A stretch of 64,000 bases of DNA from GCA-2728135 sp002728135 (GCA_963997635.1 CAXEND010000004.1:82127-146126), one strand, 5' to 3'. Positions 43,814-53,323 are shown, counted from the stretch's first letter. Notes: generated from the letters alone by a model not told the origin. A program made the numbers and translations.

Positions 43814-44635
43814 ATGAAACAAGCTTTTCACCTACATTTAATCTCAGATTCAACAGGAGAAACAGCAATAGCTATTGCAAGAGCAGCATGTGCTCAGTTC
43901 GAGGAAGTAGAAGCAGAAGAGCATCTGTGGTCTTTGGTAAGAACTAAGAATCAATTAGGAAGAATAATTAACAATATTAAAATTAATCCAGGTGTAGTTT
44001 TATATTCCCTAGTCGATATCGAGCTTAGAAAAATAATCGAAGAAGGATGTAAGGATTTGGGATTACCTGCAGTTGCTTTACTAGATCCCACAGTAGAAGC
44101 ATTAAGTAATTATCTACAAATAGAGAGCGTAAATCTTCCTGGAGGTCAGCATATAATTAACGCAGAAAGTATAAGGCGAATAGAGGCTATGAATTTTGCT
44201 CTTGCACACGATGATGGTCAAGGTGCTGAAACGATAAAGAGAGCAGATGTTATACTTGTTGGTGTATCTAGGACATCAAAAACACCAACATGTTTTTATC
44301 TTGCAAACCGTGGGTTAAAAGCAGCAAATATACCCTACGTCCCTGGCTGTCCTCTGCCTGTTAATTTATCAGATCTTAGAGGTACTCTAGTAGTGGGATT
44401 GACAAGGAATCCTGATCAATTAGTAGAAATTAGAAGGACTCGTTTGAGTCAAATAGGTCATAAGCATGATACTAATTACGTTAAAAATGAAATTGTAGAT
44501 GAAGAGGTTAAAGAGGCAAGGCGCTTATTCTCTCAAAATAGCTGGCACGTTATAGACGTATCGCAAAGATCTATTGAAGAAATAGCAGCGGCAGTTTTAC
44601 AGTTATACTCAAATAATGAAAAGAATAAAATTTAG
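43814..44635 (+). CDS. ppsR: Pyruvate,water dikinase / PPDK regulatory protein
   Basis: A 273-residue DUF299 bifunctional kinase/phosphotransferase that regulates PEP synthase or PPDK by reversible phosphorylation. Family signatures: FHLHLISDSTGETA at the N-terminus, the P-loop GVSRTSKTPT at 150-159, and YVPGCPLPVNL after it. In alphaproteobacteria it is often the first gene beside the origin, as here. It is the first of ppsR-maf-aroE-coaE-dnaQ on the plus strand. Confidence 0.95.
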   Translation: MKQAFHLHLISDSTGETAIAIARAACAQFEEVEAEEHLWSLVRTKNQLGRIINNIKINPGVVLYSLVDIELRKIIEEGCKDLGLPAVALLDPTVEALSNYLQIESVNLPGGQHIINAESIRRIEAMNFALAHDDGQGAETIKRADVILVGVSRTSKTPTCFYLANRGLKAANIPYVPGCPLPVNLSDLRGTLVVGLTRNPDQLVEIRRTRLSQIGHKHDTNYVKNEIVDEEVKEARRLFSQNSWHVIDVSQRSIEEIAAAVLQLYSNNEKNKI

Positions 44636-44687
44636 CTTTTCAGAAAAAAACCTCGACTAAAGTCAATCAAATTATTTGGGCAAAAAA

Positions 44688-45302
44688 ATGATCAATAATA
44701 AAGATGAAGAAAAAATAATCTTAGCATCAGCAAGTAAGGCGAGGTCGTTAATACTGCGGGGTGCAGGTGTCAACTTTAACATATACCCGGCAGACGTGGA
44801 TGAATCAGCATTAAAAAATGAAGCTAAAGACAAACAATATTTTGTTGATGATTTAGTACTAAATTTAGCAACTATCAAAGCCAAAAAAATAAGTAGAAAA
44901 CAACCAGATGCTATTGTTATAGGATCAGACCAACTTCTAGAATGTGGAGGAAAATGGTATGATAAAACAAACAATCGAGAAAATGCAAAAAAACAATTAG
45001 AAGAACTAAGTGGTAAAATACACACACTCGTTACGGCTGTCGCTGTAGTAAGAGATGAAAAAAGAATCTGGAGTCATATAGAAAAACCAGAACTGTGTAT
45101 GCGGCATATCGGAGATGATTTCATAAATTATTATTTAGATATAGCAAAAGATGAAGTATATGATTGTGTCGGAGCATATAGACTTGAGGGGCTAGGTTCA
45201 CAGCTATTTGATAGAATAACAGGTGATTATTTTACTATTCTTGGTTTACCTCTCCTACCACTGTTAAACTTTTTGAGACAACAGGGTATAATTAAAGCAT
45301 GA
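44688..45302 (+). CDS. maf: Maf/YhdE nucleoside-triphosphate pyrophosphatase
   Basis: A 204-residue Maf-family NTP pyrophosphatase that cleaves non-canonical or modified nucleotides. The N-terminal substrate loop is LASASKARSLIL, followed by VIGSDQLLECGG with the catalytic Asp, and YDCVGAYRLEGLGSQLFDRITGDYF near the end. ATG 44688 is preferred over a TTG at 44676. Its stop overlaps the aroE start (ATGA). Confidence 0.93.
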   Translation: MINNKDEEKIILASASKARSLILRGAGVNFNIYPADVDESALKNEAKDKQYFVDDLVLNLATIKAKKISRKQPDAIVIGSDQLLECGGKWYDKTNNRENAKKQLEELSGKIHTLVTAVAVVRDEKRIWSHIEKPELCMRHIGDDFINYYLDIAKDEVYDCVGAYRLEGLGSQLFDRITGDYFTILGLPLLPLLNFLRQQGIIKA

Positions 45303-46147
45303 TCCTAAGCAGAAATATTACAATATGTGGCGTGATTGGTTATCCTGTCAGTCATAGCCTGTCCCCTGTTTTACATAATTTTTGGATAAAAAAATATAAA
45401 CAAAACGGTACGTATATCCCGTTCGCAGTAGATCCCACTAAACTTAATGAAGCAATTGTAGGAATAATAAATCTGGGTATAAAAGGAGTGAATGTAACCT
45501 TACCTCATAAAGAATCAGTATTAAAATATGTACAGCAACTCACTGATAATGCTAAAGAAATAGGTGCAGTTAATACACTGACATTAAACAAAGAGGGAAA
45601 AATTATTGGTGATAATACAGATGCATTTGGCTTCTTAGCTAATCTAAAGGACTTTGCACCACATCTAAGATTCGCTTCACAAAAAGCTATTATTCTTGGA
45701 GCTGGAGGAGTAGCAAAGTCAGTCTGTTTTGCATTAATAAATTCTGGGATTTCAGAAGTAATTGTGGTCAATCGTAATAAAGAAAGGGCTGAAAAAATAA
45801 AGGAAAAGTTTGGTTCAAATATTAGAGTAGAAATTTGGGAAAATAGAGATCAAGCCTTAGAAGATGTTAGTATTCTTATAAATTGTACAAGTTTGGGAAT
45901 GAACGGACAACCGGCTCTAGAAATATCTTTAGAAAAACTACCTCCTGATGCAGTAGTAAATGATTTAGTTTATACACCTATAAACACCCGCCTGCTTATA
46001 GAGGCACGCAAAAGAGGGCATATATCTGTTGATGGATTAGGAATGTTACTACATCAAGCAAAGCCAGCTTTTCACAGTTGGTTCGACATTCAACCAGAGG
46101 TTTCAATTGAACTACGCAATCATGTTTTAGCAAGCATTAATCAATGA
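45299..46147 (+). CDS. aroE: Shikimate dehydrogenase
   Basis: NADPH-dependent reduction of 3-dehydroshikimate to shikimate. The shikimate site SHSLSP is at 18-23, NVTLPHK at 65-71 carries the catalytic Lys, and the NADP-binding Rossmann loop is ILGAGGVAKSV, with VVNRNKERAE specifying NADP. Length of 282 residues is normal. Translationally coupled at both ends: it overlaps maf by 4 bp and coaE by 4 bp. Confidence 0.96.
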   Translation: MILSRNITICGVIGYPVSHSLSPVLHNFWIKKYKQNGTYIPFAVDPTKLNEAIVGIINLGIKGVNVTLPHKESVLKYVQQLTDNAKEIGAVNTLTLNKEGKIIGDNTDAFGFLANLKDFAPHLRFASQKAIILGAGGVAKSVCFALINSGISEVIVVNRNKERAEKIKEKFGSNIRVEIWENRDQALEDVSILINCTSLGMNGQPALEISLEKLPPDAVVNDLVYTPINTRLLIEARKRGHISVDGLGMLLHQAKPAFHSWFDIQPEVSIELRNHVLASINQ

Positions 46148-46782
46148 AAATAGTAGGTGTAACAGGATCAATTGGTATGGGTAAGAGTACTGTGGCTGCA
46201 GCACTAAGAAAAAATGGTGCCGCGGTTTGGAATGCTGATCATATTGTTCATAAGCTTTTGGGTCCAGGTGGTGCCGCAGTAAAGCAAATATCAGAATATT
46301 TTGGAAATGAGATTTTAACGGGTCCTTTTGGTGAGGAAAGAATAAATAGGGATTTATTGGGGAAAAAAGTTTTCAATAACTCAGAAGACCTTCAAACTTT
46401 GGAAAAAATTATACACCCGCTTATAAGGTATCAAGAAAGAAAATTTTTAATGTCGGCAAAATTTAGAGGTTATTCTTTATCGATACTTGATATACCACTC
46501 CTTTTTGAAACAGAACGACATAAACGTTGTGATGCAATTATAGTTGTTACCGCACCACACTTTGTTCAAAAAGCAAGAGTGCTTTCCAGACCAGGAATGA
46601 CATCAGAAAAGTTTGATGGAATTGTTTCCAGACAAATGAGTGATAAAGAAAAAAAACGTAGGGCAGATTTTATTATCAATACAGGACTAAATAAATCTTC
46701 AATTTATAGTGGTGTAAAAGTCATCATGAAAAAACTACAAAATTTGCCGATCAAAAATTGGCCAAATTCTTGGCCTGTTTAA
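46144..46782 (+). CDS. coaE: Dephospho-CoA kinase
   Basis: Last step of coenzyme A synthesis. P-loop GSIGMGKS at 8-15, then WNADHIVHKLL, a lid HPLIRYQERKFL and LDIPLLFETERHKRCDAIIVV. The C-terminal 12 or so residues (LPIKNWPNSWPV) are a short extra tail. Follows aroE with a 4-bp overlap. Confidence 0.95.
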   Translation: MKIVGVTGSIGMGKSTVAAALRKNGAAVWNADHIVHKLLGPGGAAVKQISEYFGNEILTGPFGEERINRDLLGKKVFNNSEDLQTLEKIIHPLIRYQERKFLMSAKFRGYSLSILDIPLLFETERHKRCDAIIVVTAPHFVQKARVLSRPGMTSEKFDGIVSRQMSDKEKKRRADFIINTGLNKSSIYSGVKVIMKKLQNLPIKNWPNSWPV

Positions 46783-46812
46783 AAACTGACTTAAAAATAG
46801 ATAAAGATAATA

Positions 46813-47493
46813 ATGAGAGAAATTGTTTTGGACACAGAAACCACTGGCCTTGATCCATCAAAAGGTGACAGGATAGTTGAAATTGGGTGTGTAGAATTGA
46901 TAAATCATGTTGCAACAGGTGGATATTATCATACCTATATAAATCCAAATATGAGTATGCCGGCTCAAGCAGAACAGGTTCATGGTTTATCAGATGATTT
47001 TCTGAAAAACAAACCAGATTTTAGAGAAATAGCCACAGAATTTTTAGAGTTTATCAGAGATGATATTTTAATCATTCATAATGCACCATTTGATCTTGGA
47101 TTTTTAAATATGGAGTTAGATAAGAGTTCAAATGTCAGAATTGATGTGAATAGGATAGTAGATACTTTAACAATGGCACGGAAAAAATTTCCGGGATCAC
47201 CTGCTAATTTAGATGCTTTGTGCAGACGTTTCGAAATAGATTTGTCAGGAAGAAATAAACATGGGGCATTACTTGATGCTCAACTCCTAGCAGAAGTTTA
47301 TCTTGAGCTATTAGGTGGAAGACAACCAGGTTTGACTTTAGACAATATTAAATCTGGGTCAGATCCTATAAAAAATGTTTCCATAAAAAATATAGAATTA
47401 TCAACAAATAAACATACAGCTAGCAAAAAAGAACTTTTAGCACACGAAAAGTTTTTAGAAACTATAAAAAACCCTTTATGGAAAAGAACATAA
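46813..47493 (+). CDS. dnaQ: DNA polymerase III epsilon subunit (3'-5' proofreading exonuclease)
   Basis: A 226-residue DEDDh exonuclease. ExoI LDTETTGLDP (Asp7, Glu9), ExoII HNAPFDLGFLN, and ExoIII HGALLDAQLLAEVYLEL give all metal ligands and the catalytic His. The C-terminal part is the short alpha-binding tail. In alphaproteobacteria dnaQ commonly faces secB, as here, with 44 bp between stops. Confidence 0.95.
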   Translation: MREIVLDTETTGLDPSKGDRIVEIGCVELINHVATGGYYHTYINPNMSMPAQAEQVHGLSDDFLKNKPDFREIATEFLEFIRDDILIIHNAPFDLGFLNMELDKSSNVRIDVNRIVDTLTMARKKFPGSPANLDALCRRFEIDLSGRNKHGALLDAQLLAEVYLELLGGRQPGLTLDNIKSGSDPIKNVSIKNIELSTNKHTASKKELLAHEKFLETIKNPLWKRT

Positions 47494-47537
47494 AAAATTA
47501 CCTGTAAAAGGAGTATCAATAAATGAGGATTGAATAA

Positions 47538-48023
47538 TTATTCTTTTTGATTTTTCTTTTGTTCAGCAATTTTTTGTCTGAACAGTGATAAAAAATCAAT
47601 AGGATTCAATAACAAAGGTGAATAACCACCGTCACGTGTGGCATCCGCCACAACTCTTCTTGCGAAAGGAAAGATTAGTCTTGGGCATTCAACAAGAAGA
47701 ACTGGCTGAATCTGATCTTTTGGAACACCAATTATACGAAAAATTCCTCCATATGTCAGATCAAGAATAAATGTTATGGAATCATTTTCTTTCGCTTCAG
47801 CTATTATATGGATATTAACTTCAAAAGTATCATTTTCATAAGGTTTCGCATTTACCTCAACATTAACATTGACGTGAGGCGGAGAAGAATTCTCTAGAAC
47901 TTTTGGAGCATTAGGATTTTCAAAAGAGAAGTCTTTAATATACTGGCTAACAATTCCGATTTGGGGTTGTATTTGGTGATTTGTGTTTTGGTTATCGCTA
48001 GAGTTATTATTTTTATCGTTCAT
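47538..48023 (-). CDS. secB: Protein-export chaperone SecB
   Basis: A 161-residue tetrameric chaperone that keeps preproteins export-competent for SecA. Landmarks: QYIKDFSFENPNAP at the N-terminus, VNVEVNAKPYENDTFEVNIHI, LVECPRLIFPFARRVVADATRDGGYSPLLLNPIDFLSLF. The N-terminal ~25 residues are Asn/Gln-rich and low in complexity. Downstream of fxsA on the minus strand. Confidence 0.97.
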   Translation of the reverse strand: MNDKNNNSSDNQNTNHQIQPQIGIVSQYIKDFSFENPNAPKVLENSSPPHVNVNVEVNAKPYENDTFEVNIHIIAEAKENDSITFILDLTYGGIFRIIGVPKDQIQPVLLVECPRLIFPFARRVVADATRDGGYSPLLLNPIDFLSLFRQKIAEQKKNQKE

Positions 48024-48108
48024 AATTTTTTCCTATATCGGGTCAGGGCACCAAAGATACTTGTTTAAAAAACCTGAGATTTTTAGATATATATCAAATT
48101 GTAATTTG

Positions 48109-48528
48109 TTACTCTTCATCATCTTTTAGAACTTTGTAATCTGCATCTATAGTATCCTTAATATGTGTTCTATTTCTTCTTGACGCTATAAATTTTAAAA
48201 TAATCACTATCAAAAAGTGACGTAGAATAGGTACGAGTAGTATAACCCCCAAAGTATCTGTTATAAACCCGGGTGTTAGTAGCATAACAGCGGCTAATGC
48301 TAGAGCTGCTCCATGTGCTAATTCCCTTACGGGCCTTCTTTTGTTAGCTATTTCGACACGTGCTCTATGAATTATCCTAATACCCTGAATTCTGAGGATA
48401 TAAATACCTATTATTGCTGATCCAAAAATAAGACCAACTGTAGGCCAAGAACCGATTTGTCCACCAACTTCAATAAATAGGTAGATTTCAAGTGCTAAAA
48501 GTGAAAAAAGAAATATAATAATAGGCAT
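48109..48528 (-). CDS. fxsA: FxsA family membrane protein
   Basis: A 139-residue membrane protein with hydrophobic segments near 2-20, 27-46, and a long one at 70-110. It has the family features EIYLFIEVGGQIGSWPT and RGLAHGAALALAAVMLLTPGFITDTLG (the last covers the TPGFxTD motif). In E. coli FxsA suppresses F exclusion of T7; its normal role is unknown. Shares the divergent region with the Tim44-like gene. Confidence 0.9.
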   Translation of the reverse strand: MPIIIFLFSLLALEIYLFIEVGGQIGSWPTVGLIFGSAIIGIYILRIQGIRIIHRARVEIANKRRPVRELAHGAALALAAVMLLTPGFITDTLGVILLVPILRHFLIVIILKFIASRRNRTHIKDTIDADYKVLKDDEE

Positions 48529-48715
48529 GGCTTACTTGCGATTATTTGTACAACGGACTATATCTGTTTTATTAAACGTTTGTTATACTGATATTTGTTT
48601 AGTTGAGTAATTAATTTTAAACCTTTTGTATTAATAGCCGTGAGAATTAAAATATGATACTGTACCTTACGGTTAAAAAAAAATATAGCTTTGGCAATAA
48701 GGCCTGGTGGTAGGC

Positions 48716-49447
48716 ATGTCCGGCGGATTTCAGTTTTATGATATAATTATCTTCGCGTTAATCGCAGTCTTTATTATTTTAAGGCTGAGGTCAGTTCTGG
48801 GTCGCCGTACCGGCAATGAACGGCCTAATGAACGTGATTTCTTTAATAATTCAAGATCTCGTAGAGAAGACACATCTGGTGAAGTGATAAACATCAATCA
48901 AAGGGAAAAAAACGCCGAACCAGAAATTGATGATAATAAAGAAGATCTTTCAAACTTAAATTTACAAGACTATCCCTCTGAGGTTAATAAAAGTGATGAT
49001 ATTAGATCAGGACTAAAACTAATCTCTAATGCAGACCCAGATTTTTCAGCCAAAGAATTTCAAAAAGGTGCACGTGAAGCATTTACCATGATAGTAGATG
49101 CATATTCTGAGGGTGATACACCTACACTAAGACCGTTATTGGGTGATGATGTCTACGATCAGTTTGCATCAGCGATAAGTGAGAGAATAGAATCAAAGCA
49201 CTCTCTTATAGACACGGTTATATCAGTAGACGAAGCTTCTTTTGTCAAAGCAGAAATGGTTAATACACGAGCACGAATTACTGTTAGATTTGTTAGTAAA
49301 CAAATCAGTGTTACACGTGATTCTGAAGATAATATAGTTGAGGGAGACGAAGATAAGGTTCTTACTATAATAGATATATGGACTTTTTCTCGTAATATAC
49401 GGTCATCAAACCCAAATTGGCTATTAGTTGAGACAAGTTCGGAGTGA
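48716..49447 (+). CDS. Tim44/TimA-like domain protein
   Basis: A 243-residue protein with one N-terminal membrane helix (FYDIIIFALIAVFIILRL), a charged linker rich in Arg/Glu/Asn (residues 25-85) and a C-terminal Tim44-like NTF2-fold domain (FLKGAREAFTMIVDAYSEGD, LLGDDVYDQFASAI, WTFSR). Bacterial relatives (TimA) lie near the inner membrane in alphaproteobacteria. A GTG at 48707 is an alternative start. The stop TGA overlaps the GTG start of mltA. Confidence 0.87.
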   Translation: MSGGFQFYDIIIFALIAVFIILRLRSVLGRRTGNERPNERDFFNNSRSRREDTSGEVININQREKNAEPEIDDNKEDLSNLNLQDYPSEVNKSDDIRSGLKLISNADPDFSAKEFQKGAREAFTMIVDAYSEGDTPTLRPLLGDDVYDQFASAISERIESKHSLIDTVISVDEASFVKAEMVNTRARITVRFVSKQISVTRDSEDNIVEGDEDKVLTIIDIWTFSRNIRSSNPNWLLVETSSE

Positions 49448-50655
49448 TTAGAGCAAAAAATCACCAGATTATATTAGCTAAATGTTTTATGTTTTTAATC
49501 ACATTGGTTTTTATTACTGCTGGTTGTGTACCGCTTACAGAAACTCCTTCTTTGACAAATAATATTCGTTTTGAACCCACAAATTTCTCCAATATTCCAT
49601 ATTGGGATGATGATGACCATGAAATTGCCTTAGAAGCATTTAATAGATCATGCAAGGCTATATTGAATAATCCATATGATACAAATATTACTACTCAGAA
49701 CCCTCATAAAAATAAAAATTGGTTTGCAGTATGTGAAATTGCTTCTACTTTAGAAAGGGCAAACAATAATGCCGCCAAAAAGTTTTTTGAAAAGTTTTTT
49801 GTTCCTTATTCTGTGGGGCAGGGATCTATTAAGGAGGGTTTATTTACAGGATATTATGAACCAGTAATTAGAGGATCGTTATCAAGAAGTGAAAGATATA
49901 ATGTTCCCTTATATGGCATACCATCTGATATGATCTCAATAAAACTAAATGAATTCAGTGATGATTTTCCTGATAAAGTTATCACTGGAAGATTGCAAGG
50001 CTCTAAATTTATTCCTTATTATACAAGATCTGATATTGAAAATGGTAAAGCAGGATTGCAAGGCTCAGAAATTGCTTGGCTTGAAGATTATACCGATTCT
50101 TTTTTCTTACATATTCAAGGATCTGGACAAATTTTGTTCGAAGATGGTTCTAGAAAAAGAATAAGTTATGCAGCGAGTAATGGTCACAAATATTTTGCAA
50201 TTGGAAGAAAATTGATTCAAGATGGTGAAATTCCAAAAACTGAGATTTCAATGCAAAGAATTCGCGAATGGTTGAAGCAAAACCCATCTCGAGCAAAGTC
50301 TCTTACAGAACAGAATCCATCATACATTTTTTTTAGATGGAATAATAATACTAATACTAAAGTTGGTCCTATTGGATCCCAAGGTATACCGCTAACTAGT
50401 GGACGTTCCATAGCAATTGACAGGCGCTTTTTTACTTTTGGGACTCCAATTTGGCTAAAAACAAAAATTCCCGCAGCTCAAGAAAACAAAAAACAAGACA
50501 TTTACAGGTTAGTTATTGCCCAAGATACTGGTAGTGCAATAAAAGGGATAATCAGGGGAGATTTATTTATTGGTACTGGGGATGAGGCTGGAGAAATTGC
50601 TGGAAAAATGAAAGAAATTGGACGCTATTGGGTCTTTCTACCTAAGATAAAATAA
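49444..50655 (+). CDS. mltA: Membrane-bound lytic murein transglycosylase A
   Basis: A 403-residue lipoprotein that cleaves peptidoglycan glycan strands. Signal peptide ending in the lipobox ITAGCVP; MltA domain with GLFTGYYEPVIRGS, AWLEDYTDSFFLHIQGSG, and the 3D (barwin-like) domain with IAQDTGSAIKG, RGDLFIGTGDEAGEIAGKM holding the catalytic Asp residues. GTG at 49444 overlaps the previous stop. Typical order in alphaproteobacteria is Tim44-like, mltA, smr. Confidence 0.95.
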   Translation: MIRAKNHQIILAKCFMFLITLVFITAGCVPLTETPSLTNNIRFEPTNFSNIPYWDDDDHEIALEAFNRSCKAILNNPYDTNITTQNPHKNKNWFAVCEIASTLERANNNAAKKFFEKFFVPYSVGQGSIKEGLFTGYYEPVIRGSLSRSERYNVPLYGIPSDMISIKLNEFSDDFPDKVITGRLQGSKFIPYYTRSDIENGKAGLQGSEIAWLEDYTDSFFLHIQGSGQILFEDGSRKRISYAASNGHKYFAIGRKLIQDGEIPKTEISMQRIREWLKQNPSRAKSLTEQNPSYIFFRWNNNTNTKVGPIGSQGIPLTSGRSIAIDRRFFTFGTPIWLKTKIPAAQENKKQDIYRLVIAQDTGSAIKGIIRGDLFIGTGDEAGEIAGKMKEIGRYWVFLPKIK

Positions 50656-50840
50656 TATTTTATATCTTAAACATCGACCTAATGATTGGTTTCTACTAAT
50701 CTTGTTATCACATTCAAAAGATTTATTGCGAACAGTCTGTGTGTAATATTATAGATAAAAAACTGCATAAAATAACTTGGTGTCCATGTCCGACAACGTT
50801 TGCATATAATTATTCTCTATAAAGACGGAATTCAATTAAT

Positions 50841-51410
50841 ATGAATAAAAATAGAGAAAAGGAAAACCGTAGACTTAAAGACTCAGAAGCTAAACTTTGG
50901 GAATTAGCAGTGAGTGATATTAAGACTCACAGTGAACAGAAGATAAATATGCAACAAGAAACCTTTCTTGATAAACCAGATACCTCATTAAAGAAAAAAA
51001 AATCTAATATTTTTATGAACGAACCCTCTGTTAAAAAGAATATGGGTTCTCAATCTGAATATTTAACTGTCGGAAAACCAATCTCACTAGATAGACGTAC
51101 GGCTATTCGTTTAAGGCGTGGTCAAATAAAAATTGAAGGTCGGCTTGATTTACACGGGTATAATCAAGTGGAAGCAATCAAAATACTAAAAAAGTTTATA
51201 CAGCAATCAAGTGAATCAAATAAAAGATGTGTCTTGGTTATAACTGGCAAAGGGTCTGTAGGAGACTCAAGGGGTGTTCTAAGAAGGGAATTGCCAAACT
51301 GGATCAATCATGAAGATATTCGACATCAAATACTTGCTATTGAGCAAGCGCAGCCCTTTGATGGAGGTTTTGGGGCATTTTATTTGCTTCTTAGACGTAG
51401 GAGAACATGA
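50841..51410 (+). CDS. Smr domain protein (Smr/MutS2 family)
   Basis: A 189-residue protein with a charged, poorly conserved N-terminal region (to about 95) and a C-terminal Smr domain: LDLHGYNQVEAIKILKKFI, VITGKGSVGDSRGVLRRELPNWI, ending at FYLLLRRRR. The LDLHG and TGKG motifs mark Smr endonuclease-like domains. Follows mltA with 185 bp between, so it may have its own promoter. Confidence 0.9.
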   Translation: MNKNREKENRRLKDSEAKLWELAVSDIKTHSEQKINMQQETFLDKPDTSLKKKKSNIFMNEPSVKKNMGSQSEYLTVGKPISLDRRTAIRLRRGQIKIEGRLDLHGYNQVEAIKILKKFIQQSSESNKRCVLVITGKGSVGDSRGVLRRELPNWINHEDIRHQILAIEQAQPFDGGFGAFYLLLRRRRT

Positions 51411-51441
51411 TCTATACACTCTATAGATATGGGAAATTTTT

Positions 51442-51777
51442 ATGGGTCTAATTGGGAGACTACGTAAAAATATAAAATCATTATGGACAGAGCTTCATAC
51501 TATGGCACTCGCATTTACAGATCAAAGAACACCTTGGTATGTGAAATTTATACTAATATGTTTATTTTTATATGCTGCAAACCCAATTGATATAATACCT
51601 GATTTTATCCCTGTTTTAGGGATGTTAGACGATATAATAATAATCACGATAGGACTTAGAATAGCAACAAAATTAACTCCAGATGAAGTCTTAGATGATT
51701 GCAGAAAACGAGCTTTGGAATGTCAGGAAAAACTATCTATACCAATAATATGGAAAAAGATTAGAGAAAATTTTTAA
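51442..51777 (+). CDS. YkvA family (DUF1232) membrane protein
   Basis: A 111-residue protein. The DUF1232 core is FILICLFLYAANPIDIIPDFIPVLGMLDDIIIITIGL, with two membrane segments around the YAxxPIDxIPDFIPVLGxLDD signature. Function unknown. It starts 31 bp after the Smr gene and probably shares its transcript. Confidence 0.86.
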   Translation: MGLIGRLRKNIKSLWTELHTMALAFTDQRTPWYVKFILICLFLYAANPIDIIPDFIPVLGMLDDIIIITIGLRIATKLTPDEVLDDCRKRALECQEKLSIPIIWKKIRENF

Positions 51778-52012
51778 CTTATACAAATATTAACTTTTTA
51801 TTATTGTATCACGAATAGAAGCAATAATCACAAACCACCAAAGCCTTATTTTTCCTATTAAGGTATGAGAAGTCTTTAATCTATCTAGCTTTTCTAAGCC
51901 GCATTTAGTCTTTATATATCTTTGCATAAAAGATACACCTCAATATTCTCCATGAAAGCAGTTACCCATATAAATTGTAAAATATAACTAACTATTCAAA
52001 AAGTTCTTAATT

Positions 52013-52231
52013 CTACAGTATAAATTTGTTTAAATCTGAGTCTTTAGCTAGTTCAGAAACTTGTTCTTTAACATATCTAGCATCAATCCGTATAGTTGAA
52101 CCAGATTGATCTGTGGCATCAAAACTTATGGATTCTAGCAGTTTTTCTAATATTGTATGTAACCTTCTTGCACCAATGTTTTCAACTTTTTGGTTAACTT
52201 CAGCTGCAAGATCAGCTATTGCATCAATTGC
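52013..52231 (-). pseudogene. hslU: Orphaned C-terminal codons of hslU, beyond an in-frame TAA
   Basis: In the same frame as hslU, 72 sense codons follow the TAA at 52232-52234 and end at TAG 52013-52015. They encode a full, well-conserved HslU C-terminal domain: AIDAIADLAAEVN, the sensor-2 NIGARRLHTILEKLLE, and finally DLNKFIL, the tail that enters HslV pockets and activates the peptidase. No frameshift or other stop is present, and the joined frame (436 codons counting the TAA position) is the normal family length. It is separated only by one stop codon. Confidence 0.85.
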
Positions 52232-53323
52232 TTAATCTAAAAATTCTAATTTTACATCTTCTGTGTGAAGTAAAGCGATATATTGTCTTATAAGACTATT
52301 TTCTGGTTCAATTAGAATTTGTTTTAGATCATCACGCGTTAAAGCTTTTAACTCAACTCTAATTGGAAGCCGCCCTTGTAACTCTGGTAACAAATCGGAT
52401 GGTTTTGAGAGATGGAAAGCACCCGAAGCTATAAATAAAATGTGATCTGTCTTAACAGTACCATGTTTTGTACTAACAGTTGTACCTTCTATAAGTGGAA
52501 GAAGATCACGTTGTACACCTTCTCTACTAACATCTGTTCCCATTCGTTCAGATTGTGCACAAATTTTGTCAACTTCGTCTATAAATACTATACCATCGTT
52601 TTCTACCATTGACATTGCTATTTTTACCACCTTGTCTTCTTCAAGAAGCTTATCGCTCTCTTCAGCCATAAGTACATCATATGATTCAGCTACTGACATA
52701 CGTTTTGGTTTTTTTTGTGTTCCCATAGTTTTGCCAAGAATATCTCCAATATTGATCATACCCATTTGTGCTCCGGGCATCCCAGGGACTTCAAAAGTTG
52801 GTAGAGATGTTCCTGCAGACTCTGAAATTTCTATTTCAATTTCTTTTTCTGATAGAGAACCTTCACGAAGTAGTTTTCTAAATTTTTGTCTGGTTTCTGT
52901 TGATGAGTTATTACCAACTAATGCGTCTAAAACTCGCTCTTCAGCATTTAGTTCTGCTTTTGCAATTACCTCCTTTCGCATATTTTCTCTTGTCATATGT
53001 ATAGCCATCTCTACAAGGTCTCGAACAATACTATCAACATCTCTACCTACATACCCAACCTCCGTAAATTTGGTGGCTTCGACCTTTAAAAAGGGTGCAT
53101 TTGCTAGTCGTGCCAAACGTCGAGCGATTTCTGTTTTTCCTACACCGGTGGGGCCAATCATTAAAATATTTTTAGGCAGAACTTCATCGCGCATATCTTC
53201 AGGTATTCTACGCCTTCTCCAACGTGTCCTTAAAGCTATAGCTACTGCTCTTTTTGCTTCTTTTTGACCAATTATAAATCTATCCAGCTCAGATACAATT
53301 TCTCGTGGGCTAAATTCAGTCAT
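52232..53323 (-). CDS. hslU: ATP-dependent protease ATPase subunit HslU, interrupted by an in-frame TAA
   Basis: HslU unfolds substrates for HslV. The first 363 residues are normal: LDRFIIGQKEAKRAVAIALR, Walker A GPTGVGKT (57-64), the pore-loop GYVGRDVDSIVRD, the I-domain, Walker B IVFIDEVDKI and RVELKALTRDDL. It then stops at KLEFLD followed by TAA, where relatives read (F/L)TDDAIDAIA. The missing C-terminal domain is encoded in frame just beyond. As it stands, the protein lacks the small AAA+ subdomain and HslV-activating tail, so it would be inactive unless the stop is read through or is a sequence error. The hslV stop overlaps its ATG by 4 bp. Confidence 0.93.
   Translation of the reverse strand: MTEFSPREIVSELDRFIIGQKEAKRAVAIALRTRWRRRRIPEDMRDEVLPKNILMIGPTGVGKTEIARRLARLANAPFLKVEATKFTEVGYVGRDVDSIVRDLVEMAIHMTRENMRKEVIAKAELNAEERVLDALVGNNSSTETRQKFRKLLREGSLSEKEIEIEISESAGTSLPTFEVPGMPGAQMGMINIGDILGKTMGTQKKPKRMSVAESYDVLMAEESDKLLEEDKVVKIAMSMVENDGIVFIDEVDKICAQSERMGTDVSREGVQRDLLPLIEGTTVSTKHGTVKTDHILFIASGAFHLSKPSDLLPELQGRLPIRVELKALTRDDLKQILIEPENSLIRQYIALLHTEDVKLEFLD

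Noticed and set aside
51778..52012. 235-bp gap after the YkvA gene as a possible small-RNA locus
   Set aside because: No stable hairpin, promoter or conserved RNA motif seen; the weak CCTTA/TAAGG pairing near 51842-51862 is not enough.
52222..52240. Programmed readthrough or selenocysteine-type recoding at the hslU stop
   Set aside because: The codon is TAA, not TGA, and no downstream stem-loop is apparent; kept only as one of several explanations, not as a called feature.
52566..53267. 233-codon open frame on the plus strand opposite hslU
   Set aside because: Its translation is Ser/Ile-rich with no recognisable domain, and the opposite strand is unmistakably HslU. It is an antisense shadow.
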